The position numbers and the translations under genes are program-made. Below the pieces are notes generated by a model. That model saw nothing but the letters and a program-made list of their open reading frames with translations. It was not told where the DNA came from and searched no databases. Source: JBBDWJ01 sp963824095 (GTDB lineage Bacteria > Acidobacteriota > Terriglobia > Bryobacterales > UBA6623). From it: 64,000 nt of DNA. Every line of letters starts with the position of its first letter. Position 1 is the stretch's first letter. Shown here piece by piece: positions 25,998-34,676 of the stretch. The stretch spans positions 1 through 64,000 of the forward strand of contig CAWGNS010000006.1 of assembly GCA_963824095.1 (NCBI GenBank), read 5' to 3'.

Positions 25998-26901
25998 GCT
26001 GTTCCTCGATCAGGGCACCGGTCGGACGCCGCGTCACCGGGCCCTGGTGGACCACCACTTCGGCGACCCAGCCCGCCGCCAGCAACACGATCACGCCCAC
26101 CCATAGCACCGTCGCCTTGACCGCCAGCCAGGTGTAAGGCAGCCACAACGCCGCCAGCGAACACAACGCCGCGCCAATGCCGGCCGCCAGCGCCGCAAAG
26201 CCGAAGGCATGCGAAGGCCGTTCGGCAAAACGCGTAATCAGCAGCACGGTGACCAGATCGAAAAAGCCCTTGAACAGGCGGCTGAAGCCGTATTTCGAAC
26301 GGCCGTGCACGCGCGCGTGATGCTCGACCTCGATCTCGCCCACGCGGTAGCCGCGCGCGGCCGCCAGCACCGGCAAAAAGCGATGCTGCTCGCCGTAGAT
26401 ATCGAGCGAGCGCGCCAGGCCGCCGCGATAGGCTTTGAATCCGCAGTTGATGTCGTGCAGCGACAGGCCGGTCGTCAGCCGCACCACGCGGTTGAAAATG
26501 CGCGAAGCGACGACCTTGTGCGCCGGGTCGTGGCGCTTGCGTTTCCAACCGGTCACCAAGTCGCAACCCTGCTCGAGCTTCTCCAGAAACCGGGGGATCT
26601 CGCGCGGATCGTCTTGCAGGTCACCGTCCATCGTGAAGACCACCTGGCCGCGCGTGAGCGCGAACCCGACCCGCAGGGCCGCGGTCTTGCCGAAATTGCG
26701 GCGGAAACGCACCAGCCGCACGACGCCGGGCTCGTACAAAGCGACCAACCGCTCCCAGGTGGCGTCGGTCGAGCCGTCGTCGACAAAAAGGATCTCGAAA
26801 GAGCCGCCGAGCACCTCTTTCAACCGGCGGGTCAGCTCGGCAACATCATCCTGCTCGTTATAAACGGGAACAACTATTGAAATGCGGGGGGATTCAAGCA
26901 T
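25990..26901 (-). CDS. GT2 glycosyltransferase, polyprenyl-phosphate type (DPM1/GtrB-like)
   Basis: 303 residues. A GT-A domain covers residues 1-230: PRISIVVPVYNEQDDVAEL, ILFVDDGSTDATWE with the nucleotide-binding Asp, FTMDGDLQDDPREIP with the DxD-like metal site, and GFKAYRGGLARSLD, EVEHHARVHGRSKYGFSRL. Two C-terminal membrane helices follow (AFGFAALAAGIGAALCSLAALWL; VLWVGVIVLLAAGWVAEVVV). This is the architecture of enzymes that transfer a sugar from a nucleotide donor to polyprenyl phosphate. ATG 26901 directly precedes the conserved beta strand. Overlaps the flippase-like gene, suggesting a two-gene lipid-linked-sugar module. Confidence 0.92.
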   Translation of the reverse strand: MLESPRISIVVPVYNEQDDVAELTRRLKEVLGGSFEILFVDDGSTDATWERLVALYEPGVVRLVRFRRNFGKTAALRVGFALTRGQVVFTMDGDLQDDPREIPRFLEKLEQGCDLVTGWKRKRHDPAHKVVASRIFNRVVRLTTGLSLHDINCGFKAYRGGLARSLDIYGEQHRFLPVLAAARGYRVGEIEVEHHARVHGRSKYGFSRLFKGFFDLVTVLLITRFAERPSHAFGFAALAAGIGAALCSLAALWLPYTWLAVKATVLWVGVIVLLAAGWVAEVVVHQGPVTRRPTGALIEEQLD

Positions 26902-27134
26902 GCAGCGCGCGCCAACACAACGCCCGATGATACCAAAAATGGCACTACCTATCGGCGCGACCCGAAGCGCGGAGCGGGTTCGGCGCGACAGCGCCCTGGT
27001 GCTACCCAAACCATGCCCATCCTACGGCAAACGCCCTAGAACTCCGTTGCCGGGATGGAACCCTGAGGGCGTTGCATTCGTCCATAGATGTTAGAATAAG
27101 TTCGTTTCCAATACCCGTTCAAGGGGGAGAGAAC

Positions 27135-28031
27135 GTGATCGAAGATTCGATGGATTCGCAGAGTACTCCGAACCGTATCCCACCGATCGCAATCGTACTA
27201 CTGGTGCTCGTGGCCTGTCTGATCGGTACCACCGTCTACCTGTACCTGGACTTGCGGACGGCCAAAACCGAGTTCGCCGACCGCATGCAGGCTGCCGAAG
27301 AGCAAATCGCGAAGTTGGAAGGCAACGTCACCCAGACCTCGCGCGCGGTCGACACCCGGGTCGACGAAGTGAAGGGGCTGGTGGCCGACGCCGAAAAACA
27401 ACTCACGGCGAAAACCGCCGCGGTAGAGACCAAGGTGATCGGCCGCACCGACACGCTCAAGAAGGAAATTGAGCAGACCCGCAGCCAGCATCAAGCCGCC
27501 TTGACCCAAGTCGGCGGCGAGCTGAGCGATCTGCGCCAGAAGACCGACACCGCGGTGGGCAGCCTGTCGGGCAAGGTCGACGGCGTGCAGACGGCGGTCG
27601 ATAAGAATCGCGAAGAGATCGAGAAGACGATCAAGGAACTGACTTCGGTCAAGGGCGACCTCGGCGTGCAAAGCGGTCTGATCGCCACCAACGGCAAGGA
27701 ACTCAACGCCTTGCGCGAGCTCGGCGAGAAGAACTATTTCGAGTTCGACCTGGGTAAGACCAAGCAGCCGCAGCGCGTAGGGCCGATCAGTATCCGCCTG
27801 CGCAAGGCCGACATGAAGCACAACCGCTTCAATATCGACGTCTGGGCCGACGACAAGCAGATCGAGAAGAAAGACAAGACGCTGCTCGAGCCGGTGCAGT
27901 TCTATGTGCAAGGTTCGCGCATGCCCTACGAGCTCGTCGTTAACAAGCTCACCAAGGATCACATCAGCGGCTATCTGGCGACGCCAAAAGTCGAGCAGCG
28001 CCGCGCCGCTTCGGGTTCGGGTTCGGACTAG
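27135..28031 (+). CDS. Membrane-anchored coiled-coil protein
   Basis: 298 residues. GTG start at 27135 with a strong GGGGGAGAG ribosome site. One N-terminal membrane helix (PPIAIVLLVLVACLIGTTVYLYL) is followed by ~150 residues of continuous Lys/Glu/Ala/Gln-rich helix predicted as coiled coil (AEEQIAKLEGNVTQTSRAVDTRV... EEIEKTIKELTSVKGDL). A ~90-residue C-terminal beta domain then follows (NYFEFDLGKTKQPQRVGPISIRLRKAD...PVQFYVQGSRMPYELVVNKL). I know the arrangement from Acidobacteria hypothetical proteins but not a function. A periplasmic spacer or tether is a guess. Confidence 0.82.
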   Translation: MIEDSMDSQSTPNRIPPIAIVLLVLVACLIGTTVYLYLDLRTAKTEFADRMQAAEEQIAKLEGNVTQTSRAVDTRVDEVKGLVADAEKQLTAKTAAVETKVIGRTDTLKKEIEQTRSQHQAALTQVGGELSDLRQKTDTAVGSLSGKVDGVQTAVDKNREEIEKTIKELTSVKGDLGVQSGLIATNGKELNALRELGEKNYFEFDLGKTKQPQRVGPISIRLRKADMKHNRFNIDVWADDKQIEKKDKTLLEPVQFYVQGSRMPYELVVNKLTKDHISGYLATPKVEQRRAASGSGSD

Positions 28032-28539
28032 CCGCTCCTTCGACCGGCGGTTGACTCATTCCTTCGCGCCATCGCGATCAACAAGGCCGTGGACGTCGCT
28101 AAGGCGCTCACGGCCTTTGTCCTTTTCGGGCGGTGCCAGGGGAGCGGAACTCGCGCCCGCCTTACAGACCCTCCAGACGCGGCTTGCGCAGATTCACAAA
28201 TCGCTGCGCCCACTCCAACTCGCCTCGGAATCGGCATCGAGGTTGCCGTCGATGATGGTGTAATCTTCGCGTTCCTAGCCCGCTTCTCTCACACAGAATC
28301 GGAGCGAGAGGTGGGAGAAAGGCCGTGGATACGAGGCGCGCGCCGCTTGGCGCGCGGAGGCGTACTTGGGCAGTACCTTGAGCACGGCAAGCAAGTGCAA
28401 TGAAGGAGACGCGGCCTTATCCCGCCTTGCAGCCGATTCTGTGGGAGAGAAGCGGGCTAGAGCGCTGCCGCGATCGCCAGCACCGAAAGCGGAAAGCGGC
28501 GGTCCTTGCGTTTGGTGCTGCGCGGATGAAGCAGCAGGA
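28032..28539. other. Intergenic region, no confident gene
   Basis: 508 bases between converging genes. One G/C hairpin (GCGCGCC-gctt-GGCGCGC) lies near 28336-28358. Short open frames exist but none has protein-like composition or a ribosome site. Confidence 0.5.
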
Positions 28540-29541
28540 TCATGCCTTGGTCCAGCTTCCGACGAGAATCCAGAAACGCGGCGGCGGTCGGTGGCCTTTC
28601 CAGCGGCGCTCGAGCGGCCGCAGATGCCAGCGCCAGCCGTACCACGGCCGGTAGACGGTCCAGCGCAGGTTGAGGTCTTTCGACAATTCGCGCATCATCG
28701 CCTGGTCGAGGTACTCCATGCTCGGCACGCTGTCGGAGCGGAAGCCGTATTGATCCTCAAACTGCCTGTGGCGCTCCTCGCGCATCCGCTCGCCATGCTC
28801 GTAACGCTCGTAGATCGGTGTGTCGAGAATGATGATGCGCCCCGCCCAGCGCATACAGCGGCGCACTTCCTGCAAGGTCTGGCGGTAGTCGGTGGCGTAG
28901 TGGAACGAGGCGTTGAAAATCGCCAGGTCGAACTGCGTGTCGGCGAACGGCAGGTTGTCGAACTCGGCCTGCGCCGCCGGGAATTCGCCCCCGAGCGCGC
29001 TGTGGTAGTGGTGCGCCGCGCCCAACCCGTCGAGCTCGTCGTCGAGCAGATCGACGGCGGCGGGGCGGTGTCCGCGCAACGCCAGCCGATAGGAAAGCCA
29101 GCCCGAGCCTGCGCCGAGGTCGAGCACGTTGAGCGTGCCGCAGAGCTCGCGTTCGAGTCCCGGCAACACCTTGCGCTCGAAGTAGCGGTAGGTCCTGGCG
29201 CGCATCGCCCACTGGCTGCTCAGCCGTCCGCTGAGGTCCTCGTACGGCAGCGCCAGATAGTAGGAGGCGTCGGTGCTGCCGCGCCCCTCGTCGCGCCGGA
29301 TGGTGAGGTACTCCTCGGCGAAGTTGGCGTAATAGCCGCGCCGCTCGTCCGGCAGAGCGTGAAGGATACCGTTGCGCAGGCTCAGGGAAAACCCACACTC
29401 CGGGCAGCGCCACCCGTCAGCGCTCGCGCTCGACCACGGCGCGGTCTGGTGGCGGCAACCCGGGCAGCGCAGAATGAGATCGGTCTTGTTATCGCGCGCT
29501 TGCCCCGGATTCGAAAGTTGCAACTGGCTCGACGTTGACAA
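28540..29541 (-). CDS. SAM-dependent methyltransferase with N-terminal zinc ribbon
   Basis: 333 residues starting at a TTG preceded by GGAG. Residues ~25-52 form a Trm112-like zinc ribbon (LRCPGCRHQ...WRCPECGFSLSLRNGILHAL: CxxC...CxxC). The class I methyltransferase domain has motif I VLDLGAGSGWLSYRL (~residue 140), VDLLDD, NLPFADTQFDLAIFNASFHYATDYRQTL and RRCMRWAGRIIILDTP. Substrate cannot be told. It stands alone. Confidence 0.88.
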   Translation of the reverse strand: MSTSSQLQLSNPGQARDNKTDLILRCPGCRHQTAPWSSASADGWRCPECGFSLSLRNGILHALPDERRGYYANFAEEYLTIRRDEGRGSTDASYYLALPYEDLSGRLSSQWAMRARTYRYFERKVLPGLERELCGTLNVLDLGAGSGWLSYRLALRGHRPAAVDLLDDELDGLGAAHHYHSALGGEFPAAQAEFDNLPFADTQFDLAIFNASFHYATDYRQTLQEVRRCMRWAGRIIILDTPIYERYEHGERMREERHRQFEDQYGFRSDSVPSMEYLDQAMMRELSKDLNLRWTVYRPWYGWRWHLRPLERRWKGHRPPPRFWILVGSWTKA

Positions 29542-30090
29542 AAACGCTGCTCCACTTGGCCGCGGCGGCGGGCGCGGTGCGAAGGGTTCGCGGGTCCCGT
29601 TTGGTTCAGAAAAGCGCCGAGGCGATGAGAGATTCGCGTGCGAATGAAGCGCCCGACCGGTTTCCGCCGGCGTAGAAAACCAGCGGCCCGAAGAAACCGA
29701 TGCGCGCCACTCTGAGGCTCGTGGTTCCAGTTTAGCGCAGGAGACTTGAAGCCAAGACCAGGGTGTAGGGGTCCGGCCTGCGGGGTCGAGCGGCGCTCGA
29801 CCTTTTCCGCCTTGGGTTTGTCACGGCGTGCCATCTGGAAACCCGTGGCCACCTGGAACGTATCGCACAACCCCTCCGGGCGAAAGAAGAACGTCGACCG
29901 GAGGTCGACGCCGCAGGCCCGAGGCCTACGCCAGTTGTGCCTGCTCCTTGTTCTCCAGCCCCAACGCACACTCTCGTCGGACGAACACAAGAAAAACGTG
30001 GTCGGCCATGAGCGAAAACGGTCGGGAGTTCTGGAACGAATGGAGGGAATTGTATCCGCCGCCGTTGCGCGAGCTGCAAGCCTCGGCCCG
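29542..30090. other. Intergenic region with palindromic repeats
   Basis: No confident gene in 549 bases. A GTCGACCGGAGGTCGAC palindrome sits near 29895-29912 and resembles those near 10370 and 31950. Confidence 0.5.
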
Positions 30091-31833
30091 TCAGGCTTCT
30101 TTCCAACTTGGCGAGCGGTAGATCACGTACGCCGAAACCACCGCCGCAACCAGATAGGGCACGCCCGGCAGCCAATCGTGCAAGATCCACTTGCCCACGC
30201 CAAACAGTGAGCCATAGATCAGCACGCAGCCACAAACCCAGTTCAGAAAATCGTGCCCGGCGTGGCTGCTGGCGCGCACCTCGGGCGCCTCGGCCGCAAT
30301 CGGCCCCCATAACCCAGGATACGGCCGCGCTCGGCGGTAGAAGGCCAGTAGTGTCTCGCGCGGCTCCGGGCTGGTCAGCAGCGTCACCGCCACCCAGGTC
30401 ACCGTCGTTACGGCTACCGTGATCAGAATGACGTGCGCGAAGGCGACCGGATCGTCGGTGTTCATCCCCAGGCCCAGTTGGAGGTACAGCGAGACCACGA
30501 ACGCCGCCGTCATCGCCGACACTTCGCTCCAGGCGTTGATGCGCCACCAAAACCAGCGCAGGATCAAAACGCCGCCGGTTCCCGCACCCGTCGCCAACAA
30601 CAGCTTCCACGCACCTGCGATCGAGTCCATGTAGAAGGTCAGCACCGACGCCACCACCGCCAGCAGGATCGTCGCGACGCGCGAAGCGAAAACCAGCCGC
30701 CGCTCGCTGGCGTCGGGCTCCAGGAAACGGCGATAGAAATCGTTGATCAGATAACTCGCGCCCCAGTTCAGCTCGGTGCTGATCGTCGACATAAACGCCG
30801 CCAGGAAGCCCGCCACCATCAGCCCGCGCAAATACGCCGGCAGATAGTCGATCATCACCTTCACGTAGCCGCTTTCGGGATCGGCCAGCCCGGGATACAC
30901 CACCAGCGCCACCAGCGCTACCAGAATCCAGGGCCACGGCCGCATTCCGTAAAACGCCACGTTGAACCACAACGTCGCGAACACCGACTCGCGCTCGTCG
31001 CGCGTGGCCAGCATGCGTTGCGCGATGAAACCACCGCCACCGGGCTCCGCGCCCGGATACCAGGTCGCCCACCAGTTCACCGCCACGTACACGAAGAACG
31101 TGATCATCGGCATCCAGGCGGAGTTTGGCTCGGGGAAGAACGCCAGCGGCGAGCCATGCCGGTCGATCGCCAGCAACTGCGTCTTGAGCGCGTCGATGCC
31201 GCCCACCGCGTCGACGGCGAAGAACGCCAGCACGATCGCCATGCCCATCATGATGATGAACTGCACGAAGTCGGTGATCAGCACGCCCTGCAGCCCCGAC
31301 AGCGCCGAGATGGCGCACGTCAGCGCCGTGATCCCGAGCGTAATGCCGATGGCGGTCAGCTTGTCGACGCCCAGCACCATGCCCAGGATCTTCACCATCG
31401 CCAGGTTCACCCAGCCCATCACGATGCAGTTGATCGGTCCGGCCAGGTAGAGCGCCCGGAAGCCGCGCAGAAACGCCGCTGGCTTTCCCGCGTAGCGGAT
31501 CTCGGCGAACTCGACGTCGGTCAGCACGCCGCTGCGCCGCCACAGCCGTGCATAGAAGAATACGGTGAGGATGCCGCTGAACGCGAAGTTCCACCACAGC
31601 CAGTTACCCGCGATGCCGCCGTTGGCGACCATGCCGGTCACCGCCAGTGGCGTATCGGCGGCAAACGTCGTGGCGACCATCGACGTGCCGGCCAGCCACC
31701 AGCTTGCCTGGCGGCCCGAGACAAAAAACTCATCGATGCCCTTCCCTGCCCTCTTGCGGTAGTAGAGCCCGATGCCCAGACTCAGCGCAAAGTAGGCAAC
31801 GATAATGACCCAGTCGAGCGTTGTGAGCTGCAT
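30091..31833 (-). CDS. Sodium:solute symporter (SSS family)
   Basis: 580 residues, about thirteen to fourteen membrane helices, sodium/glucose cotransporter family. Signature stretches: LDWVIIVAYFALSLGIGLYYRKRAG, EFFVSGRQASWWLAGTSMVATTFAADTPLAVTGM, GLQGVLITDFVQFIIMMGMAI, and GFLAAFMSTISTELNWGASYLINDFYRRF, the conserved sodium-site helix 8. In Bryobacterales and Planctomycetes such genes accompany sugar catabolism. No linked enzyme indicates the substrate. Confidence 0.95.
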   Translation of the reverse strand: MQLTTLDWVIIVAYFALSLGIGLYYRKRAGKGIDEFFVSGRQASWWLAGTSMVATTFAADTPLAVTGMVANGGIAGNWLWWNFAFSGILTVFFYARLWRRSGVLTDVEFAEIRYAGKPAAFLRGFRALYLAGPINCIVMGWVNLAMVKILGMVLGVDKLTAIGITLGITALTCAISALSGLQGVLITDFVQFIIMMGMAIVLAFFAVDAVGGIDALKTQLLAIDRHGSPLAFFPEPNSAWMPMITFFVYVAVNWWATWYPGAEPGGGGFIAQRMLATRDERESVFATLWFNVAFYGMRPWPWILVALVALVVYPGLADPESGYVKVMIDYLPAYLRGLMVAGFLAAFMSTISTELNWGASYLINDFYRRFLEPDASERRLVFASRVATILLAVVASVLTFYMDSIAGAWKLLLATGAGTGGVLILRWFWWRINAWSEVSAMTAAFVVSLYLQLGLGMNTDDPVAFAHVILITVAVTTVTWVAVTLLTSPEPRETLLAFYRRARPYPGLWGPIAAEAPEVRASSHAGHDFLNWVCGCVLIYGSLFGVGKWILHDWLPGVPYLVAAVVSAYVIYRSPSWKEA

Positions 31834-32640
31834 GGCGAAGAGCGGCCATTATAGCGCGCCGCCCGCGGTTCTACCGGGAGCCCGGCGGAGCGAGGTGGCG
31901 CCCGCCTCCGGCCGACGTTGTCGAAGCTTGGCGCACGGAAAACGCCCCGCCCGGAGGTCGACGTGTGCGCCGGGTCCCGTAGCGCAGGGCTCGAAGAGAC
32001 CTGCGGCCTTTTCGGACGGGGTTAGGGTTGTTGTGGAAGGCGGGACGGGCCGTTGAAAAGCCGCAGGTCTTGAGAAGCGCCAGCCCTGCGCTACGCACGC
32101 CAGCGGGACCGCGCTGCTTGCCTTCCCGCTCGGGTCCCCAAAGGGCCAAACACTTGGCGTCGACCTTTGGGGAGGCATCGCCGTCATCCAACCGGCACTC
32201 CTGCCGGATCAGGGCCCAGTCGCCACCGCCCGGGGGGAGTGGCCCTTCGCCGTCGGCCGCTTCGAAACTGTAATATAAAATACATAACAATCCCCATACA
32301 AACCTTACCGGTACCAATGAATCTTCCGGGCACCGTGTTCGATAAAGCACGCCAAGACAGCCACTCGCAGGTCTTGGGGGCCATCCGCAATATCCGGATT
32401 GTGTATTTTAAATCAGTAACTTAGAGGCCCACAGCGCGCGTTATTCCTTGCCCAACGGAAAACTAAAGTTTGTTCGTAAGGGACTAAGGTTATGGACCTA
32501 AAAATGTGACCAATGGGCTATGGAGCATATCGGGGAAAGACGTTAGGATTACGGTGAGAGTTGAAACAGGTGGGCAACCAATCCGTTTCAGTCTTGTGCG
32601 ACTCGGAGCGCGCGGGCGCTGACAAGGGGGAGTTTTTCGT
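31834..32640. other. Long intergenic region: repeats, then AT-richer leader of the PEP-CTERM gene
   Basis: 807 bases without a recognisable gene. 31940-32100 holds a GTCGAC palindrome remnant and BIME copy B. From ~32265 the sequence becomes clearly AT-richer (AAACTGTAATATAAAATAC) than the surrounding DNA and leads into the PEP-CTERM gene, so this is probably its regulatory region. No convincing sigma-54 (-24/-12) pair was found. Confidence 0.6.
31977..32096. repeat. BIME-like repeat, copy B
   Basis: The left arm 31977-32015 is CCGTAGCGCAGGGCTCGAAG... with the CTC-gaa-GAG hairpin. The right arm 32057-32096 is the inverse GTAGCGCAGGGCTGG type. The whole 120 bases align with 4368-4481 in reverse complement, including the spacer. 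Confidence 0.8.
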
Positions 32641-33324
32641 ATGAGGTATCGTATCTATAGTGCCCTGGCGTTGCTGGCGCTGGCGGTTGTATTCACGCCG
32701 CGCCCGGCCAAGGCTGACACCATCACACCGCTGTTCTTCGACGGCTTCGAGGCCGACAAGGGCGACGTTCTCGACTCCAAGCTGGTCAACTGGGACATTA
32801 CGTCCGGTTCGATCGACGTATTGTCCGCCGGCAACGTGTGCGCTACGGCCGGTGACGTTTCCAACTGTCTGGACTTGGATGGCACCGGCGCATTGGCCGG
32901 CACCATTCAAACCAAGGTGACGTTTGCGCTCGACCCGGGCACCTACCGTCTGGAGTTCGATCTGGCGGGCGCCAACCGGCGCTGGACCGGCTCGCAGGTC
33001 AACACCGTGAATGTCTCCTTTGGCGACTACTACGCCGAGGCCTTCACGATGTACCAATACGACCCGTTCCAAACCATCAGCCGGGATATCGCGGTGGATA
33101 GCACAGGTAGCGCGAAGATCAGCTTCAGCCAGCAGGGAGCCGACTGGATCGGGCTGCTTCTGGATAACGTGTCGCTGGCGAAGGTGACCTTCGACCCGCA
33201 GGAACCCGAAGTGGTTCCGACTCCCGAGCCCGGAGCCTGGGAACTGACCAGCATGATGCTGGGCATGGCGGTGTTGGGATTCGGCAAGAGCGCCGCCCAA
33301 CGGTTCGCCGCGCGCCGCGGCTAA
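32641..33324 (+). CDS. PEP-CTERM sorted secreted protein
   Basis: 227 residues with a GGGGGAG ribosome site. The signal peptide MRYRIYSALALLALAVVF ends near AKA. The mature region is an acidic beta-sandwich of carbohydrate-binding/LamG-like type (FFDGFEADKGD, GTYRLEFDLAGANRR, DWIGLLLDNVSLAKV). The end has the PEP-CTERM sorting tripartite signal: PTPEPGAWELTS, a hydrophobic helix LGMAVLGFG, and basic AAQRFAARRG. Exosortase (EpsH) would process it, but none is encoded in this window. Likely surface or extracellular-polymer associated. Confidence 0.9.
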   Translation: MRYRIYSALALLALAVVFTPRPAKADTITPLFFDGFEADKGDVLDSKLVNWDITSGSIDVLSAGNVCATAGDVSNCLDLDGTGALAGTIQTKVTFALDPGTYRLEFDLAGANRRWTGSQVNTVNVSFGDYYAEAFTMYQYDPFQTISRDIAVDSTGSAKISFSQQGADWIGLLLDNVSLAKVTFDPQEPEVVPTPEPGAWELTSMMLGMAVLGFGKSAAQRFAARRG

Positions 33325-33627
33325 GCTTCGCAGAGTTTTTGCCCCCGGCCAGCGGCCCCTTGCGCCGGCCGGGCAAGCGCTTTCCCGCACCCCACCCGCC
33401 AGCGGCAACGATCTCGTCTCAGCGTTCTGTCCCTCAGACCCGGAAAATGCCCACCGTGGCCGACGCCGTCGAATCCCGTCAAGCAGGGCTCGGCCTTTCG
33501 CAATCAGCAAGCTGCCCACTACCCAAGCCAATCCGAGCCGCGCGCGTGAGCGAGCGATGGCCGAAACCCGACAAAGTTTCAGGGACTCGAGCAGAGCCTT
33601 GAGAGACCGTGCCCGAGAAGGCTGGAC
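33325..33627. other. Intergenic region between converging genes
   Basis: A 7-bp stem CCCGGCC/GGCCGGG at 33344-33373 lies 20 bases after the stop and may help end transcription, though no T-tract follows. 33538-33560 (GAGCCGCGCGCGTGAGCG) resembles 7400-7421. No gene. Confidence 0.45.
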
Positions 33628-34344
33628 CTATTGCCGGTCGACTTTGAGATCCCGGAAGTGAGCAACGGTCCCGGGCCCCAACCACAACGCAACGCCGCCC
33701 TGACCATCGGCGCCGCTCTTGAGGTCGTTCACCACGAGCGTCGGTTGCTCGCTGCCCTGCACGTAAAGGCGCGCCTTATCGCCGCGGACCTCGATGCGCA
33801 CCTTCGTCCACTTGCCGGGCTCGAGATCCACATAGGACTCATACCTGCCCGGCGACTCCTGGCGCAGCCGATACCACGGCCACGCGGGGTGCGAAATATA
33901 CTGCGCCGAGTGATTGCGGCGTTCCTGGTCGTCGGCCCGCCCATTGGTGGGACGCAGGTAGAAAGCCTCGTAAGTCTTCTTATCCGGCTGAACCCGGAAC
34001 GCGATGCCGACAAAACCGCGCGCGCCGCCGAAAGCGCCCGGGGCCGGCTCGCCGGCGATCTCGGCCTCGATGACGCCGTTCGAAAAGCGGAGCCCCTCGA
34101 CGATCGCCAGCGGATCGATCGGATTCGCCGCAGCCTGTTGGGGCGTCATCGACGCCATGCGGCGTTCGGCCTCGGGGGCAATCGTGACGCGCAGCCCGCG
34201 CTGGCCATCGAGCGTCGCGGCCTCGGCGCTCACGTAGCTCAGGCTCAGGCCCTCGGTTGAGTCCAGCGGATACGACCTGGTTTGCCCCGCCAGGCTACAA
34301 GCGCCGACGGCAACTGCGACACACAACAATCCGGTTTTGGGCAT
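33628..34344 (-). CDS. Exported LamG/DUF1080-like beta-sandwich protein
   Basis: 238 residues with signal MPKTGLLCVAVAVGACSLAGQ, possibly a lipoprotein site at GACS. The mature part looks like a concanavalin-type jelly roll: RFSNGVIEAEIAG, GFVGIAFRVQPDKKTYEAFYLRP, HPAWPWYRLRQE, GKWTKVRIEVRGDKARLYVQG, GVALWLGPGTVAHFRDLKV. This order of strands matches DUF1080/3-keto-disaccharide hydrolase-like and LamG proteins. Activity unknown. ATG 34344 preferred over 34362 for the signal peptide. Confidence 0.82.
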   Translation of the reverse strand: MPKTGLLCVAVAVGACSLAGQTRSYPLDSTEGLSLSYVSAEAATLDGQRGLRVTIAPEAERRMASMTPQQAAANPIDPLAIVEGLRFSNGVIEAEIAGEPAPGAFGGARGFVGIAFRVQPDKKTYEAFYLRPTNGRADDQERRNHSAQYISHPAWPWYRLRQESPGRYESYVDLEPGKWTKVRIEVRGDKARLYVQGSEQPTLVVNDLKSGADGQGGVALWLGPGTVAHFRDLKVDRQ

Positions 34345-34676
34345 GATCACCCACGGAAGCAATTCTAGCGCCGCCGCCGAAATGACTCATTTCCCACGCG
34401 GCACCGCGCCGCACGCGTGGCGGGGATGGGACCGCCCGTCCCGCAACTGGGATTCCCGCAACTCAAGAGACAGAGCCGCAGGGCAGGTAGGGCCGGTTTG
34501 TGATGGCTTGGGCCCGCAGGCTGTTCTCGAACTCGAGGCAACGACGATTGGCCCCACGGCCCGTCGGCTAACGCCTGCGGCTCTCTTCTTCCCTTGGGAC
34601 GCTGGCCAGGAATTCACGATCCCACGGTCCGAGCGCCTTACTCGCCGGACGGCGACGGCGCCAGTGTCCTATAGTC
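34345..34676. other. Intergenic region with repeat
   Basis: Divergent spacer of 332 bases. On the minus strand 34558-34586 reads GAGCCGCAGGCGTTAGCC..., a short repeat also at 38828-38853. The last bases CCAGTGTCCTATAGT may be the -10 region for the gene at 34677. Confidence 0.5.

Noticed and set aside
30008..30121. 37-codon plus-strand frame (MSENGREFWNEWRELYPPPL...)
   Set aside because: Protein-like composition but very short, overlaps the symporter 3' end and has no recognised family or ribosome site.
32265..32640. Sigma-54 promoter for the PEP-CTERM gene
   Set aside because: No TGGCAC-N5-TTGC pair with the required spacing was found.
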